Assembly (NCBI RefSeq): GCF_016587375.1 | Contig: NZ_BNJG01000002.1 | Location: 2,232,001 to 2,296,000, forward strand | Source of the DNA: Ktedonobacter robiniae | GTDB taxonomy: Bacteria; Chloroflexota; Ktedonobacteria; Ktedonobacterales; Ktedonobacteraceae | Direction of reading: 5' to 3' | DNA: 64,000 nucleotides | Shown here: one piece after another, positions 51,766-60,416 of the stretch | Layout: every line of letters starts with the position of its first letter | Numbering within the stretch: the first letter of the stretch is position 1 | Position numbers and translations under genes: made by a program | The notes under the pieces: model-generated | Told to the model about the DNA's origin: nothing | Database searches by the model: none | What the model saw: only the letters and a program-made list of their open reading frames with translations

Positions 51766-53874
51766 TTACACGTGTGCGCTCGTCTCGACACTGCTCTCCA
51801 CCAGTGGGAGATGCGCAATGATCGCTGTTCCACAAGGTCGGGCTTTTTCCAGAGTGAACGAGCCTCCCAATTCTTCTGCCCGTTCTCGCATTGAAAGAAG
51901 GCCGACGCCGGTTGTGTGTGTGTCCTCAAAGCCTGTGCCGTCATCCTGCACCTCAATTCGGAGGGTTTCATCTGCCAGGAGACGCACCTGGCACGTGCGT
52001 GCGCAGGCATGACGAATGACATTCGTTACGGCTTCCTGCACAATCCGATAAGCTGCGACTTCTACGGCAGCGGGGAGCAGAGGCAGCGTGGGGATTTCCA
52101 CCATGACTTTGAGCGCCTGCGCTTCACCCCCAAGCCTTGCTGCATACTCACGTATGGCGCCAGAAAGCCCCAGTTCGTCGAGTGCTGGAGGCCGGAGGTT
52201 ATAGACCAGGCGCCGAATATCTGTGATGACCAGTTCGATTTCTGCTTCAAGCTGGTTCAGCAACGCATCGGTTGTAGCCGGATCGCGCTGGTAAAGTGTC
52301 CGCACCAGCCCCGCTTTCAGCATGACTGCACTCAGTAGCGGCCCCAGGCCATCATGCAGGTCACGCCGCAACCTGCGCCGCTCTTCTTCTCGTGCCGTTA
52401 CCAGGTGCTCCCGTGAGCGCTGCAAGTCTCTGGTCAAGGCCTGCAAATCACTGGTCAGGCGTACCGTGTGGATGGCGATCCCGATCTGATGGGCCAGGTC
52501 ATCTAAGAGGCGCACATCGGCGGGTGTGAGCGTATCATCGCCTCCACGAGGCGCGACAAGCAGTGTTCCCACTGGCTCGCTCTGGTACACCAGGGGCAGT
52601 CGCAGAGCCTCTCGCGCTGAAAGAGAACCAGCGGAGGCAACTAGCATCGCTACTGACCCTTCCTTCACTTCAATGGCTGCGTACGAGAGCTTGAGTGCCT
52701 CCTTTATCGTCGACACGATCGTAGGCAGGACGGCATCAGTATCCAGGGTCGTTTCCAAGCGCTGTCCAAGCCTGGCCAACACCACGTACGGCTCATCACG
52801 CAGGCCATAGAGTAATCGGTTAACGCTCCGCTGAAGCCAGTTGCGCAGCGGTTGAAACAGCACAGCTATCAGGCCGGTAGCGAGAAGCTCGATCAGCAGG
52901 TTTCCACTGGTACGAAAGAGCGCGCCCAGATAGCCAACCACCAGCACATAGAAGCCAACAACGCACGCGGTCAGCGTTCCATAGACCAGGGTGCGATTGA
53001 TGATGAGATCAATATCGAAGAGTTGGTCACGCAGGATAGCAATGCCAAGAAAGATCGGGATGAGCATCAAGGCCAGATAGACGCTCCCACCACCCAAGAG
53101 GGTAGCTGCCACCTGTGAACGTTGCAAAGCTGGTGGCAAAACGAAAAATAGGAAGCGAGAGAGAATAAAAAGCAGAATGGCGGCTACAAAACCGAAGACT
53201 ACCCATTTTGTCTGTTGGCGCTCTTTGGATGGAGACACTGAGCGATAACGGTAGACCTGAGCAATGACTGCTGTGATCCCGAAAACAAACATCAAGGCAC
53301 CCGGCGGGCCAGACATTACCTCTGGTAAGAAGAACGACGCGGTCCAATACAAGAGATTGAGCAGCGCAAACCAGCGAGTCCAGCGCGGAACAAAGCGCCC
53401 GGAAGGAAAGAGATAGAAGAACGTGAGGAAGGTAGACTGGCCAAGTAAGAAGAGGGGAAAAACCACCAGATTCCAGGCTAGAGGCGCAGAAGACACCTGT
53501 GGCAAGAAACCGCTTGCAGCGCTCCCAAAAGTCAGCAACATCAGCGAGCAAAAGAAGGCCATACGATCATCGGAACGCTGCCAGAAAAGCAGCACAGCCA
53601 TAGCCAGATAGAGAAGCAGGCATAGACCATTCATGCCAATGCCCAGAATCAGATAGAGGGGCAGAGAGAAATGGAGATCGTGCAATTCGCGTATGATTTC
53701 TGGCGGAAGAAACGATGCCATGGCTGCGGGAAAAGACAGGATATTGAGGACAACAACTGCCAGCGCCAGCACTACCCAGCAGAACCGCGCTATCAGGAGT
53801 TGATGCCCTTGCAAATGGGTATCAGGATGACGATGTGCCCCTATGGTTGTCGTCTCTCTTTCTGCGATGTTCAT
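51766..53874 (-). CDS. HisKA_3 sensor histidine kinase with GAF domain
   Basis: A 702-residue membrane kinase. Residues 30-330 hold about eight to ten hydrophobic helices and FYLFPSGRFVPRW. A GAF-like domain (VLPTIVSTIKEALKLSYAAI, SEPVGTLLVAPRGGDD) spans about 370-470. HisKA_3 follows, with the phospho-His at residue 507 (RRDLHDGLGPLL), and a HATPase_c with DDGTGFEDT and GLLSMRERAEELGG. It phosphorylates the NarL-type regulator directly downstream. The signal is probably lipid-soluble or a membrane state, as no periplasmic domain is seen. First gene of a three-gene operon. Confidence 0.92.
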   Translation of the reverse strand: MNIAERETTTIGAHRHPDTHLQGHQLLIARFCWVVLALAVVVLNILSFPAAMASFLPPEIIRELHDLHFSLPLYLILGIGMNGLCLLLYLAMAVLLFWQRSDDRMAFFCSLMLLTFGSAASGFLPQVSSAPLAWNLVVFPLFLLGQSTFLTFFYLFPSGRFVPRWTRWFALLNLLYWTASFFLPEVMSGPPGALMFVFGITAVIAQVYRYRSVSPSKERQQTKWVVFGFVAAILLFILSRFLFFVLPPALQRSQVAATLLGGGSVYLALMLIPIFLGIAILRDQLFDIDLIINRTLVYGTLTACVVGFYVLVVGYLGALFRTSGNLLIELLATGLIAVLFQPLRNWLQRSVNRLLYGLRDEPYVVLARLGQRLETTLDTDAVLPTIVSTIKEALKLSYAAIEVKEGSVAMLVASAGSLSAREALRLPLVYQSEPVGTLLVAPRGGDDTLTPADVRLLDDLAHQIGIAIHTVRLTSDLQALTRDLQRSREHLVTAREEERRRLRRDLHDGLGPLLSAVMLKAGLVRTLYQRDPATTDALLNQLEAEIELVITDIRRLVYNLRPPALDELGLSGAIREYAARLGGEAQALKVMVEIPTLPLLPAAVEVAAYRIVQEAVTNVIRHACARTCQVRLLADETLRIEVQDDGTGFEDTHTTGVGLLSMRERAEELGGSFTLEKARPCGTAIIAHLPLVESSVETSAHV

Positions 53875-54090
53875 CGCTGCGTGCCTCCTGCTCTATGCCG
53901 TTAAACTTCAGTATATCATCATTTAGCGCTACTATTTTATTTGAAAAGAGACATTCGTACAAGAAAAACATCCTGATTTTACCTCTGGAGGCTCCTTCTA
54001 CTCTATTCAGTAAAGGGAAGCATAGTTTTATTCATAGATATTCTTGCTGCGCGTGAGTCATCAAGCCCATGCACAGCAAGAATTCCCTAC

Positions 54091-54756
54091 TCAGGAGCGA
54101 GCTTCCGCTCCAACACTGACAGGTGTAGATTGCACAGTTGTACTACTTCCTGACGCAAGCAGGAAGTACCCGAAACCAGCCAGCGCTATGTACGTGAGGA
54201 CGGGAGCAAGATTCCCCAACGCATGTGGGAAGAAGGGTAAAAAACTCAGAAAGCCCGCGACCAGGGTGGCGATGAGCAGCCAGGAAGGCCAGCGAGGGAA
54301 AATTCTGGCGCGCAATGTGGCAATAACAAACAAGAGGCTCCCAAGAATCTGTGCGACCAGGCTGAGGAAGAAGAACGGGTCCATAGCAGGCGGTGCACTG
54401 GTGGCAAGTGCCTGGATCGCGGGATTTGTGCTTCCAGCCAGGAACGACTGAATAGTAATCGAAGTGAAGGGAATCAGAACGCCTTGCATAAGCGTCACAT
54501 ATGCAAGGCTCAGAAAGCCTAACAGCCCCAGGATACCCGCTTGTTTCGCCTGGCGGGTGTATACCCCTGGCAGCCCAAGCAGAACAAGCAATCCACCAAG
54601 AAACCCAATGATGCTACTGGTCAAAAACAGGGAACTGGTCAACGCTTTCACATCCGTGTCACTGCTAAACGCCTGAGTCACATAGTAGACGACCGAAAGA
54701 ATGCTACCGCTGAGCAAGGCAATGCCGCTCAGACGGTACGAGGTGCTTGATGACAT
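54091..54756 (-). CDS. Membrane protein, DUF4386-like length, unassigned
   Basis: A 221-residue protein with six helices: LSGIALLSGSILSVVYYVT, LFLTSSIIGFLGGLLVLLGL, GILGLLGFLSLAYVTLMQG, FFFLSLVAQILGSLLFVIAT, WLLIATLVAGFLSFLPFF, and VLTYIALAGFGYFLLASG. It resembles small uncharacterised integral membrane proteins of Ktedonobacteria. GGAGGAAAGATCTC precedes ATG 54756. It stands alone between the kinase operon and the SDR operon. Confidence 0.7.
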   Translation of the reverse strand: MSSSTSYRLSGIALLSGSILSVVYYVTQAFSSDTDVKALTSSLFLTSSIIGFLGGLLVLLGLPGVYTRQAKQAGILGLLGFLSLAYVTLMQGVLIPFTSITIQSFLAGSTNPAIQALATSAPPAMDPFFFLSLVAQILGSLLFVIATLRARIFPRWPSWLLIATLVAGFLSFLPFFPHALGNLAPVLTYIALAGFGYFLLASGSSTTVQSTPVSVGAEARS

Positions 54757-55017
54757 GAGATCTTTCCTCCTTCAAGAGATAGCTCAAAAACACGATGGAG
54801 GTTGAGGCTTGCGTGATCTGGCCCCCATCGCTCCTGCCTGTAACTGTAGCAGGTGAACTATCCCAAGGTCGTCTGACTATGTCCTCAAAAATGCCCCAAC
54901 TTTTTTGGGACACTTTTTGGGACGTTCCAGGTAGTTTTGCGAGAGAAAATGTGAAAGCGGGCACCCACTTGCATGAGAAAGATATGATGGATCTCAAAAA
55001 TGGGCGCAGCCCTCTCA

Positions 55018-55038
55018 AGGGCACCTCCAGGGTGCCCT
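55018..55038 (-). terminator. Hairpin downstream of the SDR gene
   Basis: AGGGCACC, loop TCCAG, GGTGCCCT: an 8-bp perfect stem 12 bp after the SDR stop. No T-run on the minus strand. Confidence 0.45.
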
Positions 55039-55049
55039 AATTCAACCCC

Positions 55050-55865
55050 TTAAATGATGAAATTGCCGCCATCCACCGTGAGATAGGCCCCAGTGATAAA
55101 AGAGGCCTGATTGGAAGCCAGATAGATAATGGCGGAGGCCATATCCTCCGGTCGTCCATTTCTCCGTAAAGGGGTCTTGCGGGCCATCTGGTCTTTCATC
55201 TCCTGTGGTGCGCCGGCATTGAGATCGGTGAGAATCATTCCCCCACCCACCGTATTGACCCGAATACCGGAGGGTCCAAGTTCCTCTGCCATATGCTGCA
55301 TCATCGTCTCCACGCTGGCTTTGGCTATAGAGACTGCGACGGCTATTCCTCCTGCATTTGCTCGACGAGCATGGGTGGCACTGACGAAAATGATGCTTCC
55401 TCGCTGTTGCTTGATCATGTCTGGAAGAACTGCCTGACTGGGATAGTAGGCAGCTTGTAATTGGCCTCGGACAAATGACTCCAAAATGTCCCAACGACTT
55501 CCTGTGAAAGGGGCAAGGATCGCCTGAAGTTGTTCGTGGGCAGGGATCGAAGACGTAGGATTGCTGCTTGAGGCCGGGGCATTGAGAACCAGCGTATCAA
55601 TAGGCCCGAGGGTCTCGCGAACGTACGCAACCATTTGTTCAACCTCCTCCTGCTTCGCGACATCCGCTTGAACGGCAATCGCTTTGCCTCCCGCCTTCTC
55701 AATGGTCTCCACGACCTCTTGAGCAGCCATTGCATTGCGATAATAGTTCACGGCCACCCTCGCCCCATGCTCTCCAAGTTGAATCGCTGTCGCCGCACCA
55801 ATGCCGCGACTTCCTCCTGTTACTAAGGCAATACGATTCTTCATCAATGGGACTTCCATATTCAT
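55050..55865 (-). CDS. SDR-family oxidoreductase lacking the catalytic Tyr
   Basis: A 271-residue short-chain dehydrogenase. The cofactor site is intact (ALVTGGSRGIGAATA, GARVAVNYYR), as are VSATHAR (Ser162) and Lys182. The catalytic YxxxK, however, reads VSIAK, with Val178 in place of Tyr. LRRNGRPEDMASAIIYLASN and ITGAYLTVDGGNF are normal. Without Tyr it probably cannot reduce carbonyls in the usual way. It is 67 bp downstream of the MarR gene in the same direction and shares an operator-like site with it. Confidence 0.85.
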   Translation of the reverse strand: MNMEVPLMKNRIALVTGGSRGIGAATAIQLGEHGARVAVNYYRNAMAAQEVVETIEKAGGKAIAVQADVAKQEEVEQMVAYVRETLGPIDTLVLNAPASSSNPTSSIPAHEQLQAILAPFTGSRWDILESFVRGQLQAAYYPSQAVLPDMIKQQRGSIIFVSATHARRANAGGIAVAVSIAKASVETMMQHMAEELGPSGIRVNTVGGGMILTDLNAGAPQEMKDQMARKTPLRRNGRPEDMASAIIYLASNQASFITGAYLTVDGGNFII

Positions 55866-55883
55866 GTGCGTATCCTTTCTTTT

Positions 55884-55900
55884 ATAGTTAGCCGGCTATT
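55884..55900. promoter_or_regulatory. Operator-like site TAGCCGGCTA before the SDR gene
   Basis: TAGCCGGCTA (55889-55898) is a perfect palindrome inside AGTTAGCCGGCTATT. A close variant, AGTTAGCCAGC, lies on the other strand at 56379-56389, just upstream of the MarR gene. One MarR dimer probably binds both. Confidence 0.5.
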
Positions 55901-55932
55901 TAAAAAATTAAAAAAAGATGAAGAGCCTTCCT

Positions 55933-56355
55933 CTAGGAAAAGTTGGCAAGAGCTTGTTGAAGCAGACGACGCAACAGCGCCTGTTCAAGTTCAGTCATAT
56001 GGAGGCAGATGCGAGCATCGAGATTCTTCCATACTTGCATAGCGGGCTCATAGAGTGCGCGCCCGGCTTCGGTAAGATAGACACGCGAAATACGTGTGTC
56101 CTGCTCATCAACACAACGCCTTACCAAGCCAGCACGTTCCATACGTTGCACTGATTTGGTAATCGTTGGCAGCTCTAGCTTGAGGCGAGCAGCCAGTTGA
56201 GATTGAGATAAGCCATCTTCTTCCCAAAGTAGGAAAAGCATAAACTCTTGCGCTGCATGCAAACCAAGCTGTTTCAGTGCTTCATCGGCTTGCCTGCGGT
56301 GCTCTTTGATCAACTGAATGAGAGCGTAGCTTACATCGTCTTCAAATGGATGCAT
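55933..56355 (-). CDS. MarR-family regulator
   Basis: A 140-residue MarR protein. It shows ALIQLIKEHRRQADEALKQL, GLHAAQEFMLFLLWEEDGLS, QSQLAARLKLELPTITKSVQ, and the wing RRCVDEQDTRISRVYLTEAG. AGAGGAACAC precedes ATG 56355; the frame is open 25 codons further. It leads an operon with the SDR gene. A single Cys in RRCVDEQD could sense oxidants. Confidence 0.9.
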   Translation of the reverse strand: MHPFEDDVSYALIQLIKEHRRQADEALKQLGLHAAQEFMLFLLWEEDGLSQSQLAARLKLELPTITKSVQRMERAGLVRRCVDEQDTRISRVYLTEAGRALYEPAMQVWKNLDARICLHMTELEQALLRRLLQQALANFS

Positions 56356-56375
56356 GTGTTCCTCTGTTTTTTTAC

Positions 56376-56390
56376 TTTGCTGGCTAACTG
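56376..56390. promoter_or_regulatory. Operator-like site before the MarR gene
   Basis: TTTGCTGGCTAACTG; its reverse complement CAGTTAGCCAGCAAA matches the site at 55884-55900 over AGTTAGCC(A/G)GC. It lies 21-35 bp before the MarR ATG, a position that would give autorepression. Confidence 0.45.
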
Positions 56391-56629
56391 TACTGTCTTG
56401 AGTATAACGCGAATAGGCGCAGATTGTCAAGCAAGAGAGGATCAGTTGTGGTTGATGTTGTTGCGGTTTTCTTGGGGCGTAGAGTGATAAAAGGAGGATG
56501 CACCCTCTACCTAATGAGAAATCCTCTCACGAGAAACTATCGCATGCTTCTCAGTGTGTCAGCTGGCACATTGTCTGGAAGCTGAAGGCTACACTCTTCT
56601 CGTGCAAGAATGCTATGAGGCAAGAGGTG

Positions 56630-57844
56630 ATGAGTAGAGGCATGATACGTATGAGAAGAGTAAACCGATATTTTCGGCGTCATGGAACCAATACTCAACG
56701 TTTGGCCATCAGGAAGGGAAGGTGGCACCAGCCTTTTGTCGGTTATGGAGTTGGGCTCGTTCTTGTCCTTCTTGCCGCACTTGTGAACCACCTTCTCAAA
56801 ATGCCACACTTTATCTGGACGCCGTTTTGTCTGGTTGCTGTCATTGTCGGATTTATGTGGGGTGTTGGTCCCGCATTGGTTACCATGACCATAGGGTTCT
56901 TTGTCTTCAGCATCTTTGTCGTTCCTCAATATAACTTATTTGCCTTGAGTATTTGGTATGATTTCACTCTCCTCATCCCCTTTGTGTTTGCGCAAATTGC
57001 GATTGCTTGTCTTGCGGCTCAACATCAAGTGCAATACAAACGTGCCCTTGTCGCAAAACAAGAGGCACATGCGTACGCGCAGGAACTGGCAGCCGCTAAT
57101 CAGCAGCTTGAGCGCGCGAACCGTCTCAAGGACCATTTTCTCATCCGGGCAGCCCATGAATTGAGGACCCCGCTTACCACGATACTTGGAGAGGCGCAAC
57201 TCGCCCTGCGTCGCCTGAACAAAGGAGAAGGTGCAGCGACAGAGCCGCTCGTATGGAAGAAGCATTTTGAAAAAATTCTCGCGCGAGCATTCGCTTTGCA
57301 CGCCTTGATGGAGGAAGTGATTCATCTGAGCAGTTTCCGGTCAGGAGATATTCAATTACGGCTGAGCCCATGCGATTTTGGTGAGCTCTGTCGTGAAGTC
57401 ATCGAGGATCAGCGTGCATTCTCAAAGCGCACGATTACGTTTATATGCCCACCAATTCCTCTCATCCTGCAAGCCGATTACGAACGACTTTCCCAGGTCA
57501 TCATTAACGTTGTCAGAAACGCCATTCAGTACTCGCCAGAACATACTGCGATCAATGTTTCTCTGAGTGTAGAACCTTCCAATATGCTTCTCCAGGTCCA
57601 GAATGAGGGGCCTGTATTTACTCGAGAGCAGCAGGAGCAGCTTTTCGAACCTTTTTATCGTACACCTTCCGCCGAAGCCACAAACAGAGAAGGGTGGGGG
57701 CTTGGCCTCACGATCTGCAAAGAGATCATTGAGCGACATGGTGGACGCGTATGGATAACCTCTTCTGAAGCCCAGGGAATCATTTGTTCTGTGCAGATTC
57801 CTTTTCAAGCACGCCAGGATATGTCGAATGTACCCTGTGATTGA
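56630..57844 (+). CDS. Sensor histidine kinase with DUF4118-like membrane domain
   Basis: A kinase of about 404 residues. The N-terminal membrane part has four helices: YGVGLVLVLLAALVNHLLKM, FCLVAVIVGFMWGVGPALVT, TIGFFVFSIFVVPQY, and TLLIPFVFAQIAIACLAAQH. A coiled coil follows, then HisKA with RAAHELRTPLTTILGEAQLA and HATPase_c with INVVRNAIQYSPEHTAINVS and GWGLGLTICKEIIERHGG. This layout resembles KdpD-type kinases without the N-terminal KdpD domain. Start is uncertain: ATG 56630, 56642 or 56651 are all possible, and the open frame reaches 56498. No response-regulator gene is adjacent. Confidence 0.85.
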   Translation: MSRGMIRMRRVNRYFRRHGTNTQRLAIRKGRWHQPFVGYGVGLVLVLLAALVNHLLKMPHFIWTPFCLVAVIVGFMWGVGPALVTMTIGFFVFSIFVVPQYNLFALSIWYDFTLLIPFVFAQIAIACLAAQHQVQYKRALVAKQEAHAYAQELAAANQQLERANRLKDHFLIRAAHELRTPLTTILGEAQLALRRLNKGEGAATEPLVWKKHFEKILARAFALHALMEEVIHLSSFRSGDIQLRLSPCDFGELCREVIEDQRAFSKRTITFICPPIPLILQADYERLSQVIINVVRNAIQYSPEHTAINVSLSVEPSNMLLQVQNEGPVFTREQQEQLFEPFYRTPSAEATNREGWGLGLTICKEIIERHGGRVWITSSEAQGIICSVQIPFQARQDMSNVPCD

Positions 57845-57851
57845 TTTCTGT

Positions 57852-57885
57852 CTTGTGTGTAATTGTAAAGGCTTTAGCGTGGGGA
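57852..57885 (+). repeat. Dispersed word CTTGTGTGTAA...GGCTTTAGCGTGGGGA
   Basis: CTTGTGTGTAATTGTAAAGG followed by CTTTAGCGTGGGGA nearly repeats 30401-30433. No inverted partner was found nearby. It overlaps the 3' end of the metallophosphoesterase gene. Confidence 0.45.
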
Positions 57886-58719
57886 ACTTTCGGTTAGGGA
57901 TGGGAGGAGCTGGCGCAGATATCCCTGAATGCCTTTCTCTCTGTTCCACTGTTGCGGATAACCAAGCGAAACCTCTTCAAAGTGCACACCATCTACCACA
58001 TCAGTACGAGGGATGTGTAAGTGTCCATAGATGACCATCGCCGTCGGAAAACGCTTATGCCAATCATGGGTACGCCGTGTTCCACACCAGAGAGAGAAGC
58101 GTGGAATACGCTTAAGGCGCACAAGGGGCTCGTAAAGGGGAAAATGGTTGATCAGGATCAGGGGTGTGGTAGGCTCTACTACTTGAAGACGCTTTTCGGT
58201 ATATGCACAGCGTGCCGCGCACCATGCCGCTCTGGAGGGATAGGGGTCGGGGTGGAGTAGATATTCGTCAGAACAGAGGATATCGGCCTCAAGCGCCCAT
58301 TCGAGTGCCTTATCTTCGGGAATCTCGGCTGGCCGAAAGCTATAGTCATAGAGAAGAAAAAGTGGTGCAAGCAAGTATGGAGTCCCGGCTCCGGGCCATT
58401 GCACATAGGGATCTTCGGGGGTCAGCACTCCATAGCTTCTGCAAATGGAGACCAGGGCAGCATATTTGGCGTCACCACGCAAGTTGTCGGAGGATGTTTT
58501 TTGAGATGGAATAGTCCATAGATCATGATTGCCAGGAACCCAGATAACCTGGGCGAAACGTCTGGTCAACAGAGACAGGGCATAACGCAGATGATCTAAT
58601 GTCTCACCGACATCACCAGCCAGAATCAGCCAATCGTCCGGGTAAGAAGGAAGTTCCTCCAGCGCCTGCCTATTGGTGGCATGCCCAATGTGTAAGTCAC
58701 TAATCGCGTAGAGTTTCAT
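57874..58719 (-). CDS. Calcineurin-like metallophosphoesterase
   Basis: A 281-residue metallophosphoesterase. The five metal-binding blocks are in order: AISDLHIGHAT, LILAGDVGETLD, WVPGNHDLW, LILINHFPLYE, and IYGHLHIPRT. The fold hydrolyses phosphate esters with two metal ions; the substrate is not set by sequence. The C-terminal SLGYPQQWNREKGIQGYLRQ is duplicated in part on the other strand at 58844-58900. No partner gene. Confidence 0.88.
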   Translation of the reverse strand: MKLYAISDLHIGHATNRQALEELPSYPDDWLILAGDVGETLDHLRYALSLLTRRFAQVIWVPGNHDLWTIPSQKTSSDNLRGDAKYAALVSICRSYGVLTPEDPYVQWPGAGTPYLLAPLFLLYDYSFRPAEIPEDKALEWALEADILCSDEYLLHPDPYPSRAAWCAARCAYTEKRLQVVEPTTPLILINHFPLYEPLVRLKRIPRFSLWCGTRRTHDWHKRFPTAMVIYGHLHIPRTDVVDGVHFEEVSLGYPQQWNREKGIQGYLRQLLPSLTESSPR

Positions 58720-59042
58720 CGCCTTATTTTACCAGAGCTGCACCCAAAAGTCTCTATTTTTGCTAATGCCAGCAGGACTTCCCAATTCTAGGCATCATGA
58801 GTTTGTTCCTCTTCCTCTGCCAGGAGAAGCTGACTTCAACCTCCGAAAAGGCATACAGGGGTATCTGCGACAAATTCTTCCTTTTCCATGTTTAGCGTAG
58901 TTATCTACGCTGGGCTACTAGGAAATTTTACCCTGGGAGTGCCTATGAATACTTGTAATAAGGCCAAACACGGTATATCTTGTACAGAGAACAAGTTATT
59001 CATTTTTTGCATAATGACCACATATTGCAAGAAGGTTGATAC
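58720..59042. other. Spacer before the PLP-enzyme gene
   Basis: No gene apart from the metallophosphoesterase-tail copy at 58844-58900. The promoter of the PLP-enzyme gene should be in the AT-rich right part; no clear boxes. Confidence 0.4.
58844..58900 (+). pseudogene. Inverted copy of the metallophosphoesterase C-terminus
   Basis: The plus strand reads RKGIQGYLRQILPFP, then stops at TAG 58898. The metallophosphoesterase gene 120 bp away ends REKGIQGYLRQLLPSL on the minus strand. The match of about 14 residues is too long for chance in such a place and shows a small inverted duplication or the remains of a second, opposed copy. Confidence 0.45.
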
Positions 59043-60266
59043 ATGGGGAAATTTACTTCTTTTAGAATAATAAATAAAAACGGGACTTTTAGATTTCCTG
59101 ACGCGATCGAGCAGTTTGATACTGTGGATGAGACCGAACGTATTGAACTGGAGTATGCTTATGGCCCCGCTCTCTTACCAGAGGACAGCTGGTCAGGTGA
59201 TGGTATGTGGCGCTATCTTGCGCTTTTGCCAACGTCACATAATATCCTATATCCTCTGGCTGTTGGTGGCACACCACTGGTAGCGCCGCTACAACTAAGG
59301 CAGCACACAGGTCTCCCTGGGCTATGGTTGAAAGACGAAACGCGTTCTCCGACGGGTTCAAACAAGGACCGGGCTACTGCGCTGATTTTAGAGCATGCTC
59401 TCCATCATGGTATTCATACCATTAGTTGTGCCTCGACAGGTAATGTTGCCTTGTCTCTCGCATTAGGGGCTGCCGCTTGTGGCCTTGAGGCTGTTATATT
59501 TGTGCCTGCTAATGTTTTGGACACTAAACTACATTATATGCAGATGGCCAACGCTACCATTTTTAAAGTGAAAGGGGGGTATGAAGCTGCTGTGCGCCTT
59601 TCACGTGAGGCTGCTCGTACCTTTGGTTGGTATGACCGTAATACAGGCTATAATCCCCTAACATTGGAGGCCAAAAAAACCGTCGCATTTGAAATCTGGG
59701 ATCAATTAGGACGTCTGGTACCTGATGCTGTTGTCGTACCCGTTGGCGATGGTGTCACGCTCAATGGTATCGCCAAAGGCTTTCGCGAGCTGATGCTATG
59801 TGGCGCGACCACGCGCGTGCCGCGCATTATTGGCGTACAGGCTGAGCATTGCCAACCATTGAAAGGAGCCTGGGAAGGTAAGACTATTCCCCTGGCTCAC
59901 AGTGGTGCAACTATTGCCGATGGCATCGCTGTGAGTGTGCCTATCAATGGGGCCATGGCCTTGCGGGATGTTTCTGAGAGCGGGGGAGGGTTCGTAGCTG
60001 TCTCCGATGAGGAGATATTGCAAGCTATCACACTGCTTGCCGCAGCAGGTGGCATTCTAGCCGAGCCTGCTGGAGCAGCAGCCCTTGCTGGCGCGCGAGT
60101 GGCTCTTGCACAAGGCCTTATACAAGAGCAGGAAACGCTTGTGGTGTTGGTCACTGGATCTGGCTTCAAAACTCCACAATATTTACACCCACAGCAATAC
60201 CGTCCTATCTATGAGGTATCGGCTGATATTGATGAGGTTAAACGTGTTCGCTTGAAACACATTTAG
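59043..60266 (+). CDS. Threonine-synthase-like PLP-dependent lyase
   Basis: A 407-residue fold-type-II PLP enzyme. The PLP lysine is Lys108 in SPTGSNKDRATALILEHAL. ISCASTGNVALSLALGAAAC is the phosphate-side Asn/Gly region, and VVVPVGDGVTLNGIAKGF and AAGGILAEPAGAAALAGARV follow. Overall it is closest to threonine synthase, but GSNKDR in place of the usual GSFKDR and the neighbourhood (STAND regulator, NRPS) suggest that it makes or breaks a special amino acid, such as a beta-substituted alanine. AAGAAGGTTGATAC precedes the ATG. Confidence 0.85.
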   Translation: MGKFTSFRIINKNGTFRFPDAIEQFDTVDETERIELEYAYGPALLPEDSWSGDGMWRYLALLPTSHNILYPLAVGGTPLVAPLQLRQHTGLPGLWLKDETRSPTGSNKDRATALILEHALHHGIHTISCASTGNVALSLALGAAACGLEAVIFVPANVLDTKLHYMQMANATIFKVKGGYEAAVRLSREAARTFGWYDRNTGYNPLTLEAKKTVAFEIWDQLGRLVPDAVVVPVGDGVTLNGIAKGFRELMLCGATTRVPRIIGVQAEHCQPLKGAWEGKTIPLAHSGATIADGIAVSVPINGAMALRDVSESGGGFVAVSDEEILQAITLLAAAGGILAEPAGAAALAGARVALAQGLIQEQETLVVLVTGSGFKTPQYLHPQQYRPIYEVSADIDEVKRVRLKHI

Positions 60267-60416
60267 ATCCCGGAGAAACAGGCTCCATTTATATGGAAGG
60301 AGACGCCTTTGTTGATGTTACATCAAAGTAAAGGTTGTGCTTCTATTTTCTCCTTTTGTGGAGAGTGTCAGCTTATGCTGTGACATATATTGAGAAAGTA
60401 AGAAAAGGATTTCAGG

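Noticed and set aside
51424..52338. Plus-strand frames opposite the kinase and regulator genes
   Set aside because: Antisense shadows of strongly supported kinase and regulator genes.
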